From Lachnospiraceae bacterium (GTDB lineage: Bacteria > Bacillota > Clostridia > Lachnospirales > Lachnospiraceae): a stretch of 11,868 bases of DNA. The stretch lies in the NCBI GenBank assembly GCA_024684155.1, contig JAIKXK010000068.1, forward strand, positions 1 through 11,868, given 5' to 3'. A program made the position numbers and the translations under genes. How positions within the stretch are numbered: the first letter of the stretch is position 1; every line of letters starts with the position of its first letter. The notes beneath the pieces are model-generated. The model searched no databases, was not told the origin of the DNA, and was given only the letters and a program-made list of their open reading frames with translations. This document shows positions 6,596 through 11,868 of the stretch, in pieces.

Positions 6596-8047
6596 ATGAG
6601 GTTTATAGCTGTAGGGGATCTTCGTCCTGGTATGAAACTGGGGCGGAAAATTATCAATCGGAAGCATACCTCCATGTTGGAAAAAGGAGTGGAATTAAAT
6701 GAAAGATTGATTCTACGCCTAAAACATAATGGATATTTGGGAGCTTATATTGCAGATGCTTTTTCTGACGAAGTAGAACTAGAAGAAACTGTTTCAGAGC
6801 AGGTAATTGAAGATGGTATTGATGCCGTAGCAGAGGCAAATATCGGAAGTATTATAAATATTGCAGCTACTTTGGTAGAGGATATTTCCAAGCTTGATAA
6901 TATTAGCGTGGATATGTTAGATCTTCGTTCTTTTGATGACTATACCTATCACCACAGCGTAAATGTAGCAGTATATTCTGTGGCTGTGGCTACGCGAATG
7001 GGACTTCCAGAAGAACAGATTCAGGAAATTGCAGTAGCAGCTCTTTGTCATGACCTTGGTAAATCTTTGATTGATCCGGATATTATTAATAAAAAGGATC
7101 GTTTGACAGATGAGGAATTTGCGGAGATTAAACGTCATCCAAAGTATTCCTACGATATGCTTTACAACAATCCTATGATATCTCCTGCAGTGCGACAGGC
7201 TGTTATTTGTCATCATGAAAATGAAAATGGTTCAGGATATCCCTTTGGAAAACTTGGAGATGAAATTCCTTTTTACGCAAAGATTATTCATGCAGTAGAC
7301 GTATATGATGCTCTTACCAGCCGAAGACCTTATAAAGAACCTTACGCACCGGTGGATGCCTTAGAGTATATGATCGGTGGTGTCAACATTTTGTTTGATG
7401 CAAAAGTAGTGGAAACCATGCAAAGTGTAATTCCTGCATATCCACCAGGAATGGATGTAGGACTTTCAAATGGTGAGAAGGGTGTGGTAATTGCTCATAC
7501 TTCTCAGGCACTTCGCCCTCGAATTAAGATTTACGAGACGGGAAAGGAAGTGGATTTAAGTACAGATCTTCGTTATCGAATGGTCTTTATTATTGCTTCT
7601 GGAATTTTAATGCAGGAATCTGCAGAGGGAGTGGAAAAGCTAAACGAAGATCGTGGAACTAAAAAGGAAGGTCCAAAAGAAATTGTGGTTGTAGATGATA
7701 GTGCTATTTCTTTAGGTCAAACAAAAGCAGCCTTAGAAGATGATTATCATATTATTACCTTAGAAAGTGGACTGGCTTGTTTGAATTATGTAAAAACAAA
7801 AGGTGTGCCAGATCTTTTGATTATGGATATCGATATGCCGGTGATGGATGGAATGACTACGGTGGAAAAACTGCGACAAAAACAGTACAAGGATTTGAAT
7901 GTGGTCTTTTTAACAGCCATAGCAAATAAAGATACAGTCATTCGATGTAATCAGGCAGGGGCTACAGATTATATTTTAAAACCGGTAAATCCAATTTATT
8001 TACGGGAGCGAGTGAAAATCGCCCTGGATAAAAACCTGGATCGCTAG
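6596..8047 (+). CDS. HD-GYP cyclic-di-GMP phosphodiesterase with C-terminal receiver domain
   Basis: Cytoplasmic 483-aa protein predicted to hydrolyse cyclic di-GMP under control of phosphorylation. Residues 1-~110 form an N-terminal domain common in clostridial HD-GYP proteins (starts 'VGDLRPGMKLGR'). The HD-GYP domain spans about 115-280 and looks complete: H119/H120, HD-x-GK at H152-D153-LGK156, HHE at 206-208, G-x-GYP at 212-216, 'AVDVYDALTSRRPY'. A small beta-rich linker (~285-340) follows. The receiver (363-~480) has the acidic pair D367/D368, phospho-acceptor D411 in 'LLIMDIDMP', and K462 in 'ILKPV'. Receivers are usually N-terminal to HD-GYP; here the order is reversed. ATG 6596 follows GAGGGA (6585-6590) by 5 bases and lies 20 bases after the Hpt gene. 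The receiver is a likely target of that Hpt or of the downstream kinases. Confidence 0.93.
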   Translation: MRFIAVGDLRPGMKLGRKIINRKHTSMLEKGVELNERLILRLKHNGYLGAYIADAFSDEVELEETVSEQVIEDGIDAVAEANIGSIINIAATLVEDISKLDNISVDMLDLRSFDDYTYHHSVNVAVYSVAVATRMGLPEEQIQEIAVAALCHDLGKSLIDPDIINKKDRLTDEEFAEIKRHPKYSYDMLYNNPMISPAVRQAVICHHENENGSGYPFGKLGDEIPFYAKIIHAVDVYDALTSRRPYKEPYAPVDALEYMIGGVNILFDAKVVETMQSVIPAYPPGMDVGLSNGEKGVVIAHTSQALRPRIKIYETGKEVDLSTDLRYRMVFIIASGILMQESAEGVEKLNEDRGTKKEGPKEIVVVDDSAISLGQTKAALEDDYHIITLESGLACLNYVKTKGVPDLLIMDIDMPVMDGMTTVEKLRQKQYKDLNVVFLTAIANKDTVIRCNQAGATDYILKPVNPIYLRERVKIALDKNLDR

Positions 8048-8080
8048 GAAGTAGATTGCTAAGTTTAGGATAATAGGGAA

Positions 8081-10282
8081 ATGGGAATATATTTAAGCAT
8101 AATTTTAATTATTGTGGGAAGCGTTTCCACAGTATATGGAATTCATTTTTTTAGGCAGGAAAAAAACTCTGGATATCTTCGGAGCACAATGTTAATTTTA
8201 GGATTGTCTGCAGGTGCCTGGCAGATCGGATATGGAATGTTTGGAATAGTAGATGACATGGAAGTGTGCATCTTTATTCGACGCATTGCACTTCTTGGTG
8301 TGGCGATGTATCCTTTGGCAGAAACCATCCTTGCCATGAGAATGACGGGGATTCCTATGAAGGTACAGTATGTGATTCGTACCATTCTTACTATTATTAC
8401 GGGAGTGGATTGGTATTTCTTTTCCCAGCCGGATGTAGATATCTTTTTTAGGGATGGAAATTACACAAAATTCCATGCGCTGGATTGTCCTGCAAGAACT
8501 TTTCACTATGTATTCTGTGCCATTTTGTTTGGAACAGCACTTTTTGCCTGGATGCTTTGGTATCGAAGAGTCACCTTTAAACGAGAAAAGCAGTTGTTAA
8601 ACGGAATCTTTTGGGCAAATATTTCAATTATGATTTTTGCCTTCCCAGATACTTTTGTAGTAAAGTTTTTAGATTACGGTCTTCCTACATCTGGGCTGGG
8701 GGCAGGAATGTCTTTATTTTTATGGTATATTGCAGCGGAAAAATATAACGCCTTTAGTGTTTCCTCAAAGACCATGGGTAACTATGCTCAAAATGTTGTA
8801 AATGAAGGAATTATAATCTTTGATATGGAACCAAAGGTAGTGGAATTAAATCATTATGCCAAAGAGCAATTCCATATAGTACCTGGAATGGACATTATGG
8901 ATTTGTTGGATATGGATTATTCGGAACAGGATATTTATCAAAGATTAAAAAGTGAATCAAATATTCGATTTAAGACAAAATTAAAAAATGATGATCGAAC
9001 CTTTATGGCGGATCTGACTGTGGCCTGGGATAACTTTCGTGAGCCTTATGGTGTCATTATGACACTGACAGATATATCAAAAGAAGAAGAGTTAATCGTG
9101 GAGGCAGAAAGTGCCAATCGGGCAAAGAGTAATTTCCTTGCCAATATGTCCCACGAAATTCGAACTCCTATGAATGCAATCTGTGGAATGTCGGAATTGA
9201 TTCTTCGAGACAGTAAGGATGAAGTGGCAAAGGAAAGTGCCGGAATGATTAAAATGGCTTCCGAATCTTTACTTGCCATTATTAATGACATTTTGGATTT
9301 CTCAAAGATTGAATCTGGAAAAATGGATTTAATTAATGAGCCATTTCAGGTAGCCTCACTTTTAAATGATGTGGCTACCATGATTCGTGTTCGTTTAGAA
9401 AATAAACCGGTAGAATTAGAAGTAAAGATTAATCCTTCTTTCCCAAGTGAACTATATGGAGATGTGGTTCGTGTGAAACAGGTTTTAATTAATCTTTTAA
9501 ATAATGCAGTAAAGTTTACCAAAAAAGGAAGCATTACCTTAGAAATCGACTATGAAACTGTTTCCGATAAAAAATGCCGTATCTTTGCAAAAGTAAAGGA
9601 TACCGGAATTGGAATTAAGGAAGATGACTTAAAGGTAATCTTTGAAAGCTTTACTCAGGTGGATACAAAGAAAAATCGTACAGAAGAAGGAACAGGACTG
9701 GGACTTGCCATTTCAAAGAATTTAGTTTCCATGATGAATGGCCATATGCAGGTGGAAAGTGTTTATGGAGAAGGAACCTGTTTTTCTTTTGATGTGGTAG
9801 CTTCGGTAGTAAATTGGGATCCTATTGGAGAATTTATTGTAGCTTACGAAAATATCAGGGTGGATATTTTTAATACTACCATGACGGCAAAAGATGCTAA
9901 AATTTTAGTAGTAGATGATAACCGTATGAACCTAAAGGTTTGTGAGGGAATCTTAAAGCCGTATGGTATAAAACCGATTAGTCTCGAAAGTGGTCAGGCA
10001 GCTATTAACTGCTTTACCAATATAAATGATTTTCATATTATTTTCATGGATCACATGATGCCAGGAATGGATGGTGTGGAAGCTATGAAAAAAATCCGCG
10101 AACTTGATGGGGGTAAGGACGTGGTAATTGTTGCTTTGACAGCCAACGCTTTAAGTGGTGCAAAGCAGTCTTATCGAGAGGCTGGCTTTGATGACTTTTT
10201 GGCAAAGCCTATTGAAGCAAAGAAGATGGATGAGATTCTTAGAAGATATCTTCCTAGTGACTTGATGAAAGAAAATAACTAA
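8081..10282 (+). CDS. Hybrid sensor histidine kinase: 7TM - PAS - HisKA - HATPase - receiver
   Basis: Membrane-bound 733-aa hybrid kinase. About seven hydrophobic segments fill residues 1-228, resembling the histidine kinase N-terminal 7TM region, so the stimulus may be a membrane or extracellular ligand. A PAS domain follows (~231-333, ending 'VIMTLTDIS'), then a helical linker. The H box is 'MSHEIRTPMN' with phospho-acceptor H358. The ATPase domain has the N box 'NLLNNAVKF' (N471-), G1 'DTGIGI' (D507-) and G2 'GTGLGLAIS' (G537-). The C-terminal receiver (608-~728) has D612/D613, phospho-acceptor D657 in 'FMDHMMPGMDG', and K709 in 'LAKPI'. All catalytic motifs look intact. Having a receiver but no Hpt of its own, it probably passes phosphate to the separate Hpt encoded two genes upstream. 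AGGA (8067-8070) lies 10 bases before the ATG; an AGGG nearer the ATG is too close. Confidence 0.94.
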   Translation: MGIYLSIILIIVGSVSTVYGIHFFRQEKNSGYLRSTMLILGLSAGAWQIGYGMFGIVDDMEVCIFIRRIALLGVAMYPLAETILAMRMTGIPMKVQYVIRTILTIITGVDWYFFSQPDVDIFFRDGNYTKFHALDCPARTFHYVFCAILFGTALFAWMLWYRRVTFKREKQLLNGIFWANISIMIFAFPDTFVVKFLDYGLPTSGLGAGMSLFLWYIAAEKYNAFSVSSKTMGNYAQNVVNEGIIIFDMEPKVVELNHYAKEQFHIVPGMDIMDLLDMDYSEQDIYQRLKSESNIRFKTKLKNDDRTFMADLTVAWDNFREPYGVIMTLTDISKEEELIVEAESANRAKSNFLANMSHEIRTPMNAICGMSELILRDSKDEVAKESAGMIKMASESLLAIINDILDFSKIESGKMDLINEPFQVASLLNDVATMIRVRLENKPVELEVKINPSFPSELYGDVVRVKQVLINLLNNAVKFTKKGSITLEIDYETVSDKKCRIFAKVKDTGIGIKEDDLKVIFESFTQVDTKKNRTEEGTGLGLAISKNLVSMMNGHMQVESVYGEGTCFSFDVVASVVNWDPIGEFIVAYENIRVDIFNTTMTAKDAKILVVDDNRMNLKVCEGILKPYGIKPISLESGQAAINCFTNINDFHIIFMDHMMPGMDGVEAMKKIRELDGGKDVVIVALTANALSGAKQSYREAGFDDFLAKPIEAKKMDEILRRYLPSDLMKENN

Positions 10283-10305
10283 TCTAGTTTAAGGAGAGTG
10301 GTAGT

Positions 10306-11868
10306 ATGAATATGGTTATTTTTTTTATGGAGCATTATATTATGCTTGCAGAGCTATTAGGGCTTTGGGCAATGCTTGATATAGGTGTCCATTTAAAAAC
10401 ACGTACGGTAAAGGTAACAAGAGCCGTAATTATTTTAATTTTTTTGGAGTCAGTTCTTTGGTCTATAGAGATCTGGACAAGAGATTTTACAACTCTTACC
10501 CTGTGGCGCCCAATTTTATCCGCCACCATTTATTTATTACATCCATTAATTTTAATTGCCATAATGGAAATTTCAGCTCCAATTAAACGACACAGAGTGG
10601 TTCTCTATGTTCCCATGGTTGTAAGTGCTGTGATTTTATATACATCTCAGTGGACGCATCTTATTTTTTGGTATACAGATGATAATAAGTATTTAGGAAA
10701 TGATCCTTATTTCCATTCTTATCCATACTTTTTGTTTATCTTCTATGCCTTCATATTTTTACTTCGATTTATACAACATTACAGAAAATATAGCATACGC
10801 ATACGAATTGTAATTTATTTTATTAGTATTGCCTGTCTGGGTGGTGTAGGAGTTCATGTGGTATATCGTACAACTGTAGATTACGGTACCTTATTTGCAT
10901 CCTTTTTAATTCTATATTATCTGTTTTTGTATATGCAGACTTCAAAAATCGACACCTTAACCAAATTAATGAATCGTCAGTGTTACTACTTTGATTCGAA
11001 ATTTCATAGAGGAAAAATCTCCTGTGTTGTTTCAATCGATATGAATGACTTGAAACTGATTAACGATAGTGAAGGGCATGAGGCAGGAGATATGGCTCTT
11101 TGCACCGTGGCAGACTGTTTAGTAGAAGGAGCAGGACGACATAAGAGTGTTTATCGTATTGGTGGAGATGAATTTGCAATTTTCTACCTTGGTAAAAATG
11201 AAACTGAGGTCAAAAAAGATATTTCTTCTATGAAGAAAAAATTAGCTGAAACCGAATACGTTTGTGCCTTTGGCTATGAAATGGTGACAAAGGAGAAAAC
11301 CATTGATGAGGTGATGAAAGAAGCAGATCATCATATGTATAAGCACAAGCGTGAGTTAAAAGAGACGGAAGAAAAACAGGTTGCTGTCTATCGTGAGGCA
11401 ATGATTCGTGTTATGCATGAGGCTCTTCATTCCGGTATGTGGGGAATGGATTTTGATGAAGAGGGAAAGATGATTTCTGTTTCCTGGAGCCAGGAATTCA
11501 GAAGAATGATTGGATTTAAAGATGAAACAGACTTCCCCAATACCCTGGAGGCATGGTCAAGTCGTTTGCACCATGAAGATTATGAAAGAGTATTAAAAGA
11601 GTTCCATGAAACCGTATCAGATTATACCAACACAAAAACCTATGATGTGGAATACCAGTTTAAGGTAAAGAGCGGAGAGTGGCGATGGTTCCACGCGATG
11701 GGACGATTGCTTCGACGAGAAGATGGTACACCTCTTACCTATGTAGGTATGTTTGTAGATATTACTTCCAGAAAAGAGGCAGAAGAAGAACTTCATAAAG
11801 CATTGCTTCAGGCTGAACAGGCGTCCTTTGCCAAGACCACCTTCCTTTCTAATATGAGCCACGATATT
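10306..11868 (+). CDS. 7TM - GGDEF - PAS - histidine kinase fusion protein, 3'-truncated by window
   Basis: Open frame of 521 codons from ATG 10306 to the window end with no stop. Residues 1-~210 are strongly hydrophobic (about seven membrane segments), in the same style as the preceding kinase. A GGDEF diguanylate cyclase domain begins at D216 ('DTLTKLMNR') and runs to ~355, with metal-binding D245 in 'SIDMNDLKLIND', 'GHEAGD', and intact GGDEF at 286-290, so it should make cyclic di-GMP. The RxxD inhibitory site is absent: the four residues at its expected place read GRHK. A PAS domain follows (~372-490; 'VEYQFKVKSGEWRWFHAMG', 'VGMFVDIT'), then a coiled linker and the start of a HisKA domain, 'NMSHDI', with likely phospho-acceptor H519 as the window ends. 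ATPase and perhaps receiver/Hpt domains should lie downstream. AAGGAG (10291-10296) precedes the start by 9 bases; 23 bases separate it from the upstream kinase gene. Confidence 0.9.
   Translation, partial: MNMVIFFMEHYIMLAELLGLWAMLDIGVHLKTRTVKVTRAVIILIFLESVLWSIEIWTRDFTTLTLWRPILSATIYLLHPLILIAIMEISAPIKRHRVVLYVPMVVSAVILYTSQWTHLIFWYTDDNKYLGNDPYFHSYPYFLFIFYAFIFLLRFIQHYRKYSIRIRIVIYFISIACLGGVGVHVVYRTTVDYGTLFASFLILYYLFLYMQTSKIDTLTKLMNRQCYYFDSKFHRGKISCVVSIDMNDLKLINDSEGHEAGDMALCTVADCLVEGAGRHKSVYRIGGDEFAIFYLGKNETEVKKDISSMKKKLAETEYVCAFGYEMVTKEKTIDEVMKEADHHMYKHKRELKETEEKQVAVYREAMIRVMHEALHSGMWGMDFDEEGKMISVSWSQEFRRMIGFKDETDFPNTLEAWSSRLHHEDYERVLKEFHETVSDYTNTKTYDVEYQFKVKSGEWRWFHAMGRLLRREDGTPLTYVGMFVDITSRKEAEEELHKALLQAEQASFAKTTFLSNMSHDI

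Noticed and set aside
8114..8130. Short hairpin (7-bp stem with one G-U pair, 3-base loop) near the start of the hybrid kinase gene.
   Set aside because: It lies 33 bases inside the coding sequence, encodes a normal membrane helix and has no T tract or regulatory context.

Overview
The window is low-GC, AT-rich DNA packed with genes on the + strand. It has strong AAGGAG-type ribosome binding sites and a factor-independent terminator. The protein families (Nik/Opp-type importer, HD-GYP protein, hybrid kinases with an N-terminal 7TM region, a kinase box ending in 'NMSHDI') suggest an anaerobic Gram-positive Clostridia genome, most likely Lachnospiraceae. That placement is inferred from protein style, not from a marker gene. 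Ten protein-coding genes are supported: eight complete and two cut by the window edges. No RNA gene, mobile element, CRISPR array or riboswitch was seen.

Region 1 (2-5831) is one apparent transcription unit whose 5' end lies outside the window. It encodes the C-terminal part of a family-5 solute-binding protein, two inner-membrane permeases, two ATPases, and two tandem class I SAM-dependent methyltransferases that are diverged paralogues. The compact sizes of the permeases (328 and 268 aa) and ATPases (249 and 257 aa) match nickel/metallophore importers (NikBCDE, CntBCDF) better than the longer di/oligopeptide importers. The permease pair and the ATPase pair each overlap by exactly 8 bases. 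The unit ends at a 10-bp perfect-stem terminator (5850-5882).

Region 2 (5881-11868) starts at a candidate sigma-A promoter just after that terminator. It is a tight signalling operon with gaps of 20, 33 and 23 bases: a stand-alone Hpt phosphotransfer protein, an HD-GYP phosphodiesterase with a C-terminal receiver, a 7TM-PAS hybrid histidine kinase with a C-terminal receiver, and a 7TM-GGDEF-PAS-histidine kinase protein that runs off the window. The parts needed for a His-Asp-His-Asp phosphorelay are all present, together with enzymes that should make and break cyclic di-GMP. No DNA-binding output domain is visible, so the simplest reading is a relay whose output is the second messenger.

The two points most worth following up are the methyltransferase pair tied to a metal/metallophore-type importer, which may hint at an uncharacterised small molecule, and the self-contained phosphorelay/c-di-GMP module with its unusual domain orders.
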